64,000 bases of DNA, taken from the NCBI RefSeq assembly GCF_000737785.1, contig NZ_JPRO01000002.1, forward strand, positions 186,001 through 250,000, written 5' to 3'. The DNA comes from Chryseobacterium luteum. GTDB lineage: Bacteria > Bacteroidota > Bacteroidia > Flavobacteriales > Weeksellaceae. The position numbers and the translations under genes were made by a program. Under the pieces are notes generated by a model. That model worked only from the letters and a program-made list of their open reading frames with translations, was not told the DNA's origin and did not search any database. This document shows positions 52,901 through 62,900 of this stretch, one piece after another. Within the stretch, counting starts at the first letter, position 1, and every line of letters begins with the position of its first letter.

Positions 52901-53016
52901 GGTATACTGGAGGATCAGCCTTAGGGGTACAGGGAGCCAACTTATCCAGAGGATATTCTATAGGGGCAATGCCTACTACCAGAACTTTTGGAGCTAATTT
53001 TACAGTTAATTTTTAA
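49924..53016 (+). CDS. SusC/RagA-family TonB-linked outer-membrane protein
   Basis: A 1030-residue outer-membrane transporter that moves oligomers together with a SusD lid. It has a signal peptide (MKKLTTSLLVLVLSSSIAVA), a TonB-box-like start (EIEGVVVTALGIKREKKALG), the plug with SSVVIRGMKSIGGNNQALFV and NVLKGAAASALYGERASSGV, and a 22-strand barrel ending FGANFTVNF. The carboxypeptidase-like N-terminal domain found in many SusC proteins is missing. The SusD gene follows 11 bases later. Substrate unknown: no glycoside hydrolase or regulator is next to it, and peptides are possible. Confidence 0.95.
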   Translation: MKKLTTSLLVLVLSSSIAVAQAQEKNDTIKTKEIEGVVVTALGIKREKKALGYASQEIKGDVLREGANTGNLSSQMAGKAAGVQVVTSSNFGGASSVVIRGMKSIGGNNQALFVVDGVPISNNNSTISSSYTIFDGGNSISDLNPNDIESINVLKGAAASALYGERASSGVVVITTKKGRSKKNNEWGVTLTSEYQHGEIDKSTFAKYQNKYGAGYGGSSFLDRDINGDGIDDQVVGTNNDASVGTAFDPNLMVYQWYSLYPNLPGYHQATPWVAGKHTPVDFFQSAQTTSNSVTIEKGNENSSVLINYNNFLTTGVLPNSDQKKNTISAKFDYKVTDKLTATVYSSLTMQNTVGRNATGYNDNIIGGFRQWWQTNVDMYQLRDAYFNSGGQNISWNPNGYSSPSSFLSPAFWNNPYFDRYQNYQSDRRTRFFGYGMLNYKFSNSVSVTGRVSSDFSNQKTEVRKAVGSHAEAFGIVSGIPTALNPQPNASSGYYLSNLYSNEINFDLFANYNKKFDNEINIGAVLGTSVRRNTLETTDASTQPDGTGAGLIVPGLYAIRNSAGQVVPTQEYSATFTLPRAYGQFSLGYQDTYFLEATGSVDKSSNLPSGNNVYFYPSVSGSVVLSNLVKQDWLSFLKVRGNWAQVGKTTDNYRLIDTYNIRGLYGNTPIVDPNSYKNNPGLKPERSTEVEVGMEARFLNNRVGFDVSLYKTNSKDQILLVPISGASGYTSKWYNAGELENKGIEVQLNLVPIKSSNFKWDMNWNWAINKNKVLSLNEGIKNLQLGRGVNDVTFNAPVGEAYGQIWGTDFVYSPDGQKVINPETGNYEMTASKTNVIGNIMPQYTWSVRNSISYKAFTFTFLIDGQQGGSVFSADMLYGTDTGLYPETLAIREPGVVLPGVVMQNGQYVQNNVPLSADNSPSETGSLLASGNYPAKQFVYDASFIKLREAAIYFDIPKSLYANTFITGMKFGIFGRNLWIIHKNLPYADPEAGYTGGSALGVQGANLSRGYSIGAMPTTRTFGANFTVNF

Positions 53017-53027
53017 AAGAAGTCAAA

Positions 53028-54455
53028 ATGAAAAAAATAATATTTAGTCTTTTTATTGCCAGTGTGGCTTTAACTTCATGTGGAAGAGAAATTACATCAC
53101 TCAATAGCGATGAAAAAAATCCGGAGAATGTAAATCCTGATTTCTTATTTGCTTCGGCAGAAGTAGGATTGGTTACACAAATGACAACTCCAAGTGTGAA
53201 TCTTAATATTTTTAGATTTTTCACACAACAATGGACTGAAACACAATATACTGACGAATCTGTTTATAATCTTCCAAAACGAAGAGTTCCAGATAATAAC
53301 TGGAATATTCTATATGCTCAGTTAACAAAACTAGAACAGGTTAGAAGTGCGTCCAATTCTATTACCGATGCATCTGTTAAAGCAGGTAAAATAGCAACTA
53401 TTGAAGCGTTGGAAATTTATATTTACAGTGTTTTGGTAGATACATATGGAGATATTCCTTATTCTCAAGCCGTACAGGTTGATAAATATCCAACGCCGGT
53501 TTATGATGATGCTAAAACAATCTATGCAGATTTGATAAAAAGGAGTGATGCTGCACTTGCTCTATTAAATGGCAATACAACGTCAGGTTTTGGGTCTGTT
53601 GATGCTATTTTTGGTGGAGATATGAATAAAGTTAAAATGTTTTTAAACAGTACTAAACTGAGAATGGGATTAAACTTAGCTGATGTAGATAATACATTGG
53701 CAAAGACTACCGTAGAAAGCGCAGCGAGCAGTGGTGTTGTTCTTAACAATTCTCAAAATTTAGGACTTAAATTTACATCATCAGGTCAGTTTACCAGTCC
53801 TATTTTTATAGAGATGGTATCAAGTGGAAGATTTGATTTTGTGCCGGCTAATACATTAGTGGATGTAATGAATCCTGCTGCAGATCCTAGACGTGCAAGT
53901 TATTTCACAACAGCTCCTTCCGGACAATATGTAGGAGGATTGTATGGGAAACAAAATGTATATGCTAACTTTTCTCATGTAAATCCTTCTATTTTGAAAG
54001 CTGATAATTATGCATATCTTTTTGATGCTTCGGAAGTTAATTTTATGCTGGCTGAAGCGGCTGCAAGAAACTTTAATGTTGGAGGCACTGCAGCTGTTTA
54101 CTTTTCAAACGGTATAAAAGCTTCAATGGATTTTTGGGGAGTGGCAGCTGCTGATCGTGATGCTTATGTTGCTGCAAATAATTTTGCAACATTACCAGGA
54201 ACATGGAAGCAAAAAATAGGAATGGAAGCATGGATCGCCACTTACAATAGAGGATTTGAAGCATGGGAATTTTCAAGGAGGTTAGATTTCAAAGTATTTG
54301 AGAAACCTGGATCCAGAGTTGTTCCTACGAGAATTTATTATCCAATTAACGAAGGAAGTGTAAATGGTGCAAATCGTGCAAATGCATCAACTAAACAATG
54401 GGGATCAGTCAATGGAGATGTACAAGGGTCTAAAATATTTTGGGATACTCTGTAA
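53028..54455 (+). CDS. SusD/RagB-family outer-membrane lipoprotein
   Basis: A 475-residue surface lipoprotein that captures the nutrient for the SusC channel. The lipobox is VALTSC (Cys18). The mature part has the TPR-rich SusD-like 2 fold: YAQLTKLEQVRSASNSITDA, ALEIYIYSVLVDTYGDIPYS, DAKTIYADLIKRSDAALALL, and near the end GFEAWEFSRRLDF. The position directly after SusC is diagnostic. The substrate is not evident. A hairpin terminator follows within 40 bases. Confidence 0.94.
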   Translation: MKKIIFSLFIASVALTSCGREITSLNSDEKNPENVNPDFLFASAEVGLVTQMTTPSVNLNIFRFFTQQWTETQYTDESVYNLPKRRVPDNNWNILYAQLTKLEQVRSASNSITDASVKAGKIATIEALEIYIYSVLVDTYGDIPYSQAVQVDKYPTPVYDDAKTIYADLIKRSDAALALLNGNTTSGFGSVDAIFGGDMNKVKMFLNSTKLRMGLNLADVDNTLAKTTVESAASSGVVLNNSQNLGLKFTSSGQFTSPIFIEMVSSGRFDFVPANTLVDVMNPAADPRRASYFTTAPSGQYVGGLYGKQNVYANFSHVNPSILKADNYAYLFDASEVNFMLAEAAARNFNVGGTAAVYFSNGIKASMDFWGVAAADRDAYVAANNFATLPGTWKQKIGMEAWIATYNRGFEAWEFSRRLDFKVFEKPGSRVVPTRIYYPINEGSVNGANRANASTKQWGSVNGDVQGSKIFWDTL

Positions 54456-54463
54456 ATCATATT

Positions 54464-54492
54464 ACAAACCATCTTCGGGTGGTTTGTATTTC
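54464..54492 (+). terminator. SusC/SusD terminator
   Basis: Stem acaaacca / tggtttgt with loop tcttcggg, followed by atttctat. It stands 9 bases past the SusD stop. Confidence 0.75.
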
Positions 54493-54526
54493 TATCTTAT
54501 ATTTTGATACACAATAACAAAAAAAT

Positions 54527-54661
54527 ATGAAAAATTTAAAAGCACTTTCTAAAAAAGAACTTACAAAAATTCAAGGTGGCCAAGCCCCTTTATGTTGCTT
54601 AAGCTGGAATCCAGTATTGAGAGAATGCAGAAGGTGGGACGAGAATTGTCTTAATCCTTAA
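54527..54661 (+). CDS. Double-glycine leader peptide (bacteriocin-like)
   Basis: A 44-residue peptide: leader MKNLKALSKKELTKIQGG, a textbook double-glycine leader, then the core QAPLCCLSWNPVLRECRRW and DENCLNP with four Cys. It lies between the SusD and argS genes, each side closed by a terminator, so it is its own transcription unit or read from SusCD. No exporter or modification enzyme is adjacent. The core differs entirely from that of the peptide at 48376 while the leaders agree, the usual pattern for exported peptides. Confidence 0.8.
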   Translation: MKNLKALSKKELTKIQGGQAPLCCLSWNPVLRECRRWDENCLNP

Positions 54662-54668
54662 TAACTTT

Positions 54669-54696
54669 AAAGACTTCATTTATGAAGTCTTTTTTA
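54669..54696 (+). terminator. Terminator after the GG-leader peptide
   Basis: Stem aaagacttca / tgaagtcttt with loop ttta and a T run directly after; it begins 8 bases past the peptide stop. Confidence 0.88.
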
Positions 54697-54702
54697 TTTC
54701 AC

Positions 54703-54710
54703 TAAATTTG
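54703..54710 (+). promoter_or_regulatory. Candidate argS -7 box
   Basis: TAAATTTG fits TAnnTTTG and stands about 60 bases before the argS ATG. The upstream half would fall within the preceding terminator hairpin; no clear -33 TTG is seen. Confidence 0.4.
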
Positions 54711-54772
54711 TACTTTAAAATTTTGAGAAGAAAAGGCTATTTCGCATGCCCTTAAAAAAGTAATATATACAC

Positions 54773-56533
54773 ATGAATATTAAAGATACTATAGAAAAGA
54801 AACTTGCAGAGGTTATTTTAAATGTATATCAGTTAAAAGACATCAATCTGGAAGTTCAGGAGAATAAAACGGAATTTGAAGGCGATTTTACGATTGTTAC
54901 CTTTCCATTGGTGAAACAGCTCAAGAAAAATCCGGAAAGTATTGGTGTTGAATTGGGAGAAGCTTTGACTGAACAGTCTGATCTGTTTGAAAGTTTTAAT
55001 GTAGTAAGAGGCTTCCTGAATGTTAAAGTACAGAACCAGTTGTTTGTGGATAACTTCAGAACTGTAAGCCGTGATTTTGACACTATTGAAAAGAAAAATT
55101 CTACCGTAATGGTGGAATATTCTTCTCCGAATACCAACAAGCCGCTTCACTTAGGACACGTCAGAAATAACTTATTAGGGTTTTCTGTGGCTCAGATCTT
55201 AAAAGAAGCAGGATATGATGTGATCAAAGCACAGATCATCAACGACAGAGGAATCCATATCTGCAAATCTATGCTGGCCTGGGAGAAATTCGGGCACGGA
55301 GAAACTCCTGAAACAACCAATACAAAAGGAGATAAGTTTGTCGGAAACTATTATGTGGAATTCGATAAAAACTATAAAAAAGAAATTGCAGAGCTTGTAG
55401 CGCAGGAAATAGAAGAAGAGCAGGCTAAAAAAGAAGCTCCACTGATCAAAGAAGCTCAAAAAATGCTGTTGGACTGGGAGAAAGGAGATGAAGCGGTAAG
55501 AAATCTTTGGAACGAAATGAATTCATGGGTTTATAAAGGATTCAATGAGACATACCAGAGACTTGGAGTGGATTTTGACCAGGTTCAGTATGAAAGCAAT
55601 ACCTATATTTTAGGAAAAGATCTGATCCAGGAAGGTCTGGACAAAGGTATTCTTTACCAGAAAGAAGATGGCTCCGTATGGTGCGACCTTACCGATGAAG
55701 GTCTGGACCAGAAGCTTCTGCTTCGTTCAGACGGAACTTCGGTTTATATGACTCAGGATTTGGGAACGGCTGTAGAGCGTTTTAAAGGAAGCAATATTCA
55801 AAAATTGATTTATACCGTTGGAAATGAGCAGGATTATCATTTCCAGGTTCTCTTTAATATTCTGAAAAAACTTGGTTATTCCTGGGCAGATCAGTTGTTC
55901 CACCTTTCTTACGGAATGGTTGAGCTTCCGGAAGGGAAAATGAAATCCCGTGAAGGAACTGTAGTGGATGCAGATGATCTGATGGCAGAAATGCATGAAA
56001 CAGCAAAATTAAAAGCCATAGAACAAGGAAAACTTGAAGGCCTTTCGGAAGAAGCGAAAGAAGCATCTTACGAAATTATTGGCATGGGAGCCTTGAAGTA
56101 TTTCATGCTGAAAGTGGATCCTAAGAAGAAAATGCTCTTTAATCCGGCTGAAAGTATTGAATTTAATGGAAATACAGGTCCATTCATTCAGTATACCTAT
56201 GCCCGTACTCAGTCTTTGCTGGCAAAAGCCGGTTATGAGTATAAAGAAATTTCAGATGTTGCTTTAAACCAGTTTGAAAAAGAATTGATTATGCTGCTGG
56301 CGAACTACAGAACAGTCGTAGAAAGAGCTGCGGAAGCATTAAGCCCTGCATTGGTCGCCAATTATGTTTATGATTTGGCTAAATCTTATAATTCATTCTA
56401 TCAGAGTAATATCATTCTGAAACTGGAAGATGAAAATTTAAAACAGTTCCGTTTAAATCTTTCAGACCTTACCGCTAAAACGATTAAAAAATCTTTAGAA
56501 CTGCTGGGAATAAATACAGTAAACAGAATGTAA
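54773..56533 (+). CDS. argS: Arginyl-tRNA synthetase
   Basis: A 586-residue class I synthetase that charges tRNA-Arg. After the N-terminal additional domain it shows YSSPNTNKPLHLGHVRNNLL with HLGH as the HIGH motif, and ELPEGKMKSREGTVVDADDL, a KMSKS variant (KMKSR). The anticodon-binding DALR domain ends with INTVNRM. The length and order are normal. A terminator follows. Confidence 0.98.
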   Translation: MNIKDTIEKKLAEVILNVYQLKDINLEVQENKTEFEGDFTIVTFPLVKQLKKNPESIGVELGEALTEQSDLFESFNVVRGFLNVKVQNQLFVDNFRTVSRDFDTIEKKNSTVMVEYSSPNTNKPLHLGHVRNNLLGFSVAQILKEAGYDVIKAQIINDRGIHICKSMLAWEKFGHGETPETTNTKGDKFVGNYYVEFDKNYKKEIAELVAQEIEEEQAKKEAPLIKEAQKMLLDWEKGDEAVRNLWNEMNSWVYKGFNETYQRLGVDFDQVQYESNTYILGKDLIQEGLDKGILYQKEDGSVWCDLTDEGLDQKLLLRSDGTSVYMTQDLGTAVERFKGSNIQKLIYTVGNEQDYHFQVLFNILKKLGYSWADQLFHLSYGMVELPEGKMKSREGTVVDADDLMAEMHETAKLKAIEQGKLEGLSEEAKEASYEIIGMGALKYFMLKVDPKKKMLFNPAESIEFNGNTGPFIQYTYARTQSLLAKAGYEYKEISDVALNQFEKELIMLLANYRTVVERAAEALSPALVANYVYDLAKSYNSFYQSNIILKLEDENLKQFRLNLSDLTAKTIKKSLELLGINTVNRM

Positions 56534-56539
56534 AAATAA

Positions 56540-56574
56540 AGCCTCCTGGAATTTTTTCGGGAGGCTGTTTTTTT
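56540..56574 (+). terminator. argS terminator
   Basis: Stem agcctcc / ggaggct with a 13-base loop and a run of seven T, 7 bases past the stop. Confidence 0.92.
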
Positions 56575-56627
56575 ATGTGAAATGTATTAGATAAAACACC
56601 TGTTAATTTTTATCATGGAAATGGGAA

Positions 56628-57578
56628 TCACGCATCCCGAACCTCTCCACTTTCTCTCAGTTCATCTTCCTTTTTACTGTCTCTGTACAGCTTCAGGGCA
56701 GTCCATTTTGCGTGCTTGGAAAGAACAACCTTATAGCCTTTTTTGTAATTATATACCTTTGTAAACTTTGCTCCGAAAAAGATAAGCATACAGGAATAAT
56801 TAATCCACATCATAATTAAAATGACGGTTCCGGCCGCTCCGAAGGTAGATGTCGGTTTGAAATTACCAAAATAAAGGCTCAGTAAAAATTTACCCAGCGT
56901 AAATAAAATGGTGGTCAGTAAAGCGCCTTTCCATACAGGTTTCCAGCTGATTTTCACATCGGGAAGTACTTTAAACATGAGTGCAAATAAGAGCATCACC
57001 AATCCAAAACCGATCGCGAAATTCACAAACTCTACGAGCATATAGGTTTCAAAACCAAAATAACTGGTGATCCAGTTGTTGAACAGGCTGATCATCGAAG
57101 ATAAGATCATAGTGATCATCAGTAAAAAACCTAGAATAAGAATCATTCCTAATGAATTGGCTCTGTCTAAAAGAAATTTCACAAAGGCTTTTTTAGGCGC
57201 TGCTTCTACATCCCAAAGCGTATTTAAAGTATGCTGAAGCTGGAAAAACAATGTGGTAGAACCAAAAATAAGAGATCCTATCCCTACAGTTTTCATGAAA
57301 ATATTCTGCTTGTCAATGAGAGCTCCTGCAATCATTCCTTCAATACTTTTAGCAACATCCTTTCCCATTAATCCGCCGATCTGGTTGCTGATCTCGCCGC
57401 GGATCGCTTCCTCACCGAAAAAATTTCCTGCAATCCAGATAATAATAATCAATAATCCGGGGATAGAAAAGATGGCATAATAGGCCAGACTTGCCGAATC
57501 TTTTGATGCAGAAGAATCATTCCATTCAGTAAAGGTGTCTTTAAGCACCTCCCAGAAAAATTTGATAGTATTGATCAT
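56628..57578 (-). CDS. YihY/BrkB-family membrane protein
   Basis: A 316-residue inner-membrane protein with six helices in the YihY/virulence factor BrkB pattern: KDSASLAYYAIFSIPGLLII at the first helix, GSLIFGSTTLFFQLQHTLNT, and the last pair WKGALLTTILFTLGKFLLSL and FGAAGTVILIMMWINYSCML. Formerly taken for RNase BN in error; function unknown. Its ATG is two bases past the tamL stop, so it belongs to the tamB-tamL transcription unit. Confidence 0.93.
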   Translation of the reverse strand: MINTIKFFWEVLKDTFTEWNDSSASKDSASLAYYAIFSIPGLLIIIIWIAGNFFGEEAIRGEISNQIGGLMGKDVAKSIEGMIAGALIDKQNIFMKTVGIGSLIFGSTTLFFQLQHTLNTLWDVEAAPKKAFVKFLLDRANSLGMILILGFLLMITMILSSMISLFNNWITSYFGFETYMLVEFVNFAIGFGLVMLLFALMFKVLPDVKISWKPVWKGALLTTILFTLGKFLLSLYFGNFKPTSTFGAAGTVILIMMWINYSCMLIFFGAKFTKVYNYKKGYKVVLSKHAKWTALKLYRDSKKEDELRESGEVRDA

Positions 57579-57579
57579 A

Positions 57580-59904
57580 TTAGAAAGGATATCCGATGGC
57601 TATATTTAAAACTAAATTATCTTTTCTCCAGCTTGAATCCCCGAAATTAATCCGGTCAAATGCCCACCGGTCTCCTTTTTCATAATAAGGAACCCTCAAA
57701 GGCATCGCAAGGTCAAGCCTTAAAATCAGGATAGAAAAATCAAGTCTCAGGCCAACTCCGGCTCCCACTGCAATTTCACTTAAAAATTCTTTTGAAAATT
57801 TGCCTCCGGGTCTGTACTCATCAGCATTGATCAACCAAACATTTCCTGCGTCAACAAAAGCAGCAACATTCAGGAATTTATAGATATTAGCACGGTATTC
57901 AGCATTTAATTCTAATTTGATATCTCCCGCCTGATCCAACAGGAAGCCTTTTTCAATCGTTCGGGGATCAAAACTTCCCGGACCTAAAGTTCTTGCACGG
58001 AAAGCACGGATACTGTTACTTCCTCCCGAGAAGAACTGCTTGGAGAAAGGGATAAATTCCGAATTCCCGTATGGATAGGCTATCCCTCCGATAAATCTGG
58101 TAGCCAAAGAACTCTTCTCTGTAAATTTATGGTAGAACCTGAAATCATGTTCCATTTTTGCATATTGGCTGAACGGAACTCCGAAGATGTTTTTCTGTTT
58201 ATCTTTTTTGGCATTGGCTCCCGTTACCAAACCGGTAATATTTCCTGCAAGATCTAATGTTCCCTTATAATAAACCGTATTCGTTTTGGGAAGCATTGTA
58301 TTGGTATACGTGTAGGAATAAGTCGGCCCGAAAATAAGCTGCTTTTCAACCACTCTTCGTGCAGCAGGAGTAGTGGCTTGCTTACGGAATTCATCGGTTA
58401 CTTTGGCAGGAGAAACCAAAGTAATGTCAATGACTTTTAAATCATGTTCCTTTCTGGCATTCTCTTTCCAGACATAACCGAATGAGGCTGTAAAATTATT
58501 AAGGGTGTAAAGCTGGGTACGGTTTTGAAATTCATAGCCTAAAGTAATATTCGTTCTCGGAACAAAAGCACTTGAAGAATTGAAACGGAAAGGCGCAACA
58601 ATTCTTGGTATTGAAAGCTGTACATTCGTTCCTGCACGGAATAGATTTTTTGCATTTTCCTGCCCTCCCATCTGGAAATCAAAGGCTCCGTAAACAGCTG
58701 CTTTAAACTGCTCGGCTCCTCTGAAGAAATTCCTGTGGGTCCAGTTTAAGTTTAATTCACTACCCGCATAATTGGCGGAATTCGTTCGTCCCAAAGCCTC
58801 CAGCCTGAGCGACTGAATTTGCCTCGGTGTCAGTAAATAATAGGCATCAAACTGATGCTTTAATGAATCCGAAACAATGAATTCATTTTTTACAAATTTA
58901 AAGACTCCCAGACTGATCAGGCGGTTAAGCGTAAGATTATGATTGGAACGGTTATAAAGATCTCCTTTCTTAAAATACAGAGCTCTGTCGAAAATTTTCG
59001 ATTTAAATTTATGCTGAGGATCAATAACGTAAATGTCATTATATGCATATTTAGAAAGAGAATCCGCATTCATCGGAACACTGTACTTGCCTCTTTTTAC
59101 ATCCCGGATATTATAATTGGGGAAGACAATGACTTTGTCAATGCTGAACTGCTCCGTTGCCAGATCCGGAGTATTTTCTTTTAACTTTACATTAAGCTCA
59201 ACCTTGTGATTTTTACTTACCGTACTGTCAGCCTGAACAATAATATTATCAGGGTTGAAATAATAGAATCCTCTTTCTTTTAAACCGGTATCAATACGCT
59301 CTCTTTCATCTTTAATCACATCAAGATCGAAAGGCTTTCCGGATTTGAGTAAAGTTTTATTCGTTAAACTTTGAATTTCTCTGTTGACAAGGGAAGAATC
59401 CTGCTGAAACTTAACATTGCTTATAAAATATCTTGCACCCGGCTTTAAAGTATAAATTACCTTTGCTTTTTTATTTTTGGAAACCGTGTCATAAGTGGCT
59501 TTTGCATTAAAATAGCCCTTGTTTTCAGAATAATTTTCAATGATCTTTCTGTTAAATTCACGATCTACATCTCCTAGCAGAACAGGCTTTTCGCCTACCT
59601 TATATTTTAGCCAGTAATTAAAACCCTTATCTTTTTTGGGTTCTTTGGCAATATTATAAAAATACAGTCTCGGGCGCAGTCCCAATATGGTGGAATTAGG
59701 TTTAGGAACCAGATTTTCCTCCAGTGCGGACTGAAGCTCATTTTTCTCCTTCTTGGAAATAGTATCATTCTCTATTTTCACTTTCCCTCCTGCATAAAGC
59801 ATCTGACCTTCCTTCAGGAATTTCGTATTGCTGCATGAGAGAGTAGCCGCCGCAAACCCCGAAGCGAATACATATTTCCAATATATACTAAATCTGATTT
59901 TCAT
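57580..59904 (-). CDS. tamL: TamL, BamA/TamA-like outer-membrane lipoprotein
   Basis: A 774-residue protein of the Omp85 superfamily, the Bacteroidota counterpart of TamA, which works with TamB in envelope assembly. Unlike TamA it begins with a lipoprotein signal (lipobox ATLSCS). POTRA-like repeats (VIYTLKPGARYFISNVKFQQ and similar) fill the first half; the second half is a 16-strand barrel with the family segment FSGGSNSIRAFRARTLGPGS and end LVLNIAIGYPF. Its ATG overlaps the tamB stop by one base (TAATG), so translation is coupled. Confidence 0.93.
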   Translation of the reverse strand: MKIRFSIYWKYVFASGFAAATLSCSNTKFLKEGQMLYAGGKVKIENDTISKKEKNELQSALEENLVPKPNSTILGLRPRLYFYNIAKEPKKDKGFNYWLKYKVGEKPVLLGDVDREFNRKIIENYSENKGYFNAKATYDTVSKNKKAKVIYTLKPGARYFISNVKFQQDSSLVNREIQSLTNKTLLKSGKPFDLDVIKDERERIDTGLKERGFYYFNPDNIIVQADSTVSKNHKVELNVKLKENTPDLATEQFSIDKVIVFPNYNIRDVKRGKYSVPMNADSLSKYAYNDIYVIDPQHKFKSKIFDRALYFKKGDLYNRSNHNLTLNRLISLGVFKFVKNEFIVSDSLKHQFDAYYLLTPRQIQSLRLEALGRTNSANYAGSELNLNWTHRNFFRGAEQFKAAVYGAFDFQMGGQENAKNLFRAGTNVQLSIPRIVAPFRFNSSSAFVPRTNITLGYEFQNRTQLYTLNNFTASFGYVWKENARKEHDLKVIDITLVSPAKVTDEFRKQATTPAARRVVEKQLIFGPTYSYTYTNTMLPKTNTVYYKGTLDLAGNITGLVTGANAKKDKQKNIFGVPFSQYAKMEHDFRFYHKFTEKSSLATRFIGGIAYPYGNSEFIPFSKQFFSGGSNSIRAFRARTLGPGSFDPRTIEKGFLLDQAGDIKLELNAEYRANIYKFLNVAAFVDAGNVWLINADEYRPGGKFSKEFLSEIAVGAGVGLRLDFSILILRLDLAMPLRVPYYEKGDRWAFDRINFGDSSWRKDNLVLNIAIGYPF

Positions 59905-62900
59905 TATTTAAATTCTACTACCTGGTTATTTTTGTTTTCTTTTTTACGTTTGTCCTTCCTGGATTTCTGGAAAATTTCACGGAATTTATCATAATCTAAG
60001 GTAATGATAAACCCTAATCCAGTCTCTATGATCTGTCCCTGAAGAGCTACCTGGTATTCATCCTTACGGTAGGCACGAAGCATATACCTCCCGTCTTTTG
60101 AAAGGCTGTAATCTACGGTGACGTTTCCGGCAATATTGGTAGTGCTTTCATTTTGGCGTGCTTCCCCTTCCAGGGCAAAATTACTTCCCACGGAAACTTT
60201 CAGACGGTCATTCAGTAATTTTTTGCTTAATCCTACATTCAGGTCTGTTCTTGTATTTTTTGTTCCGCTTGAATAATCTTCAGAAGAGTCAAGGCCCAGA
60301 TCAATATCAACTCCTTTAATCAGTCCCGAAGCCAGATTGTTCAGCTGCTGGGAAAGAATTTTACTCACACTCTGTCTGGCCATTGTTTCAGCCGACATTC
60401 CCGCACCGGATTCAAAAGGATTTTCTCCAATGAAACGGTTCAGGAGAAGAAGTGCAAAGACCTGTTTATTCATTTCCGATTCCTGGGTCCTTAGCTGGGT
60501 GAGCTTTTGGTCTACCATATCCGTTACCGCCGACGAGACAGAATTATTTTTCTCATCCGTAGTAATATCAAACGTGATCTGCGGTTTCAGAAGCTCTCCT
60601 TTCATCTTTAATAAAGTATTGAAAGGTATTCTCTGCTTAAACTGATTCATTACAGACGCATCTTCACCGCTTACCTGTTGCTCAACGAGATCTATAGGTG
60701 GAGCCTCCGTTTTATAGACAGCCGTAATATCCAATGTTGCTGTAGTAGGTTCCCCGGTCCATGTGATCGTGCTTCCTTTCTGGATGTCAAATTTACGTTT
60801 CAGAAGACTTACAGAAAGCTCATAAGATCCTTTTTCCACTTCATATACTCCTACAAGAGTTGTTTTTCCTGACGGATCAATTCCCCCGGTCAGTTCCGCT
60901 TCACCCTGAAGTTTTACAAAATCTCCGTTCGCTTTATCAATAACAATAGACAGTTTAGCCTCTTTGCTTACTTCAATATTCACACTTACATCCATTCCTT
61001 TGAAACGGCTTTGTGCATTCAGAGAATCCGTTTTGATGGTTTTATTTAAAACTACCTGGTCCTGGTCGATAAATTCTACAATTCCGTCTCTTTCCTGCAG
61101 GGAAGGGCTCGATTGCGGAAGAACAAAAGTGAAATCCGTATCATCGGAAACCGACAGTCTGCCGTCAATTTTTGGAAGATCCAGGTTTCCACGGATATGA
61201 AGCCCTGCATCAATGGCAAGAATCCCGTACATCATCGCATCATTGGATTTTTCTGAGTTAACCACTTTGAAGTCTTTGGCATTGACATCAAGATTGAATG
61301 CGAAATCCCGGTACGTCTGGGTAAGGACCTGCCCGTTGATCACGAGAGAATTTCCATCCTTATCATTTATTTTAAACTTATTAAGCTCGATTCCCCGGCT
61401 TGTAAAATCAATATCATCATTTAGCTTTCTGAAATCACTACCTGTTTTGGCAATTTCCAGTCCCACATCATTGAATTTTACCTTACCTAAAATATTCGGT
61501 TTATCCGTATTTCCGGTGATCTTTAAATCTCCTGAAAGAAAGCCTTCTGTATTTGTTATCGCATTCATGGAAAAGCCCTGGACACTCTTCATCTGCAGCC
61601 TGTTGATTGCCATATTCAGATCAAATGTACTGGAAGAGGTATTGTAATCTCCAAGAATTTTCACATCATTATTATTACCGGAAAGGGCAACGTCGGCATT
61701 TAAAATATTCGGTGAAGTATTATTCACTTTTACCGCCAGGTTTCCAACCGGGCTTCCATACACAATCAGGTCGGAAATATTCAGATCAGAAGTAAAGGTC
61801 ATGTTTTTTGTAACATTCTTAAGCTGGGCTGTTCCGTTAATGGTTCCTTTTGCCAGAACCGTATCTTTTTTGATCAGCTCAGTAATCGTTTCAATTTTAA
61901 AATCTTTCAGGGAAACATTCAAAGGGCTAGTTGGGCGGTCTGTTTCAGACTGAAGAGAAATTTCACTTCCCGCATTGGACAGGATAAAATTATCGGCTAC
62001 AATTCCCTGGCTGCTGATCTGGATTTTATTGTTCTCTGCCACGTTCCAGTCTGCATAATTCAATTTCAAGCCGTTCGGATTCAGGGAGATTTCCGTGATA
62101 TCATTCAAAGACTTTGCATTTCCTGCAATCAGGAACTGGGTGGCATCTTTATCGTCTTTCGTGGTAATAGTATAATTGATGGTATTATCTGCAACATCTC
62201 CGCTTAATGCAATTTTTTTCAGGGTAAAGCTGGAGCTTTTTAAAGAACCGGCATTCAGGCTATATTGTAATGCCTGATTTTCATTGGTTACCCTTAAAGC
62301 AATATTTTCCAGTGAATTCTCACCGTATAACAACTGCGGGATCTGTCCGTGAATCTCAATTTTTTGAGAGTCCGCATCATAATTTCCGGTTAAATTGATT
62401 GTTTCAAAAGTTTTCAGCTCAGGAACAAATTTCCGGATCAGATCATCATTTTTTATCTTTGCATTGAATGTAAAAAACTGTCCGGGATCAATTTTCTGAC
62501 CCTTAGCCGGTTTCTGGAACTGATAATACTGATTGATAGTCTGCGTTAAGGCCCCGAAGATCTGCGTCAGCTTATATTTTCCTTTCAAAGAAACATCTGC
62601 TATCTGGGAATTGAAAATGATCTGCGTTGAATCCTGGGTAGAAGAAGCTCTCAGATTGACTTCCTGAACCGGATACACTTCTTTCGTGTCTGAGAATGCA
62701 AAATCTTTCAGGTTGAGGTAGCCGTTAAGGGCATCAGGATTGAGGCTTGAAAAATCACCGTCGATCTTTCCTGCAATGATCATCGGCTTTTCATAGAATC
62801 CAAGCTTATTCACATCAAGCTTGATTACTTCACCGTTGATCTTTACCGTAGGATTTTTTTCATCATAAACCCCGGAAGCAATTAAATTAAGATTCGCATT

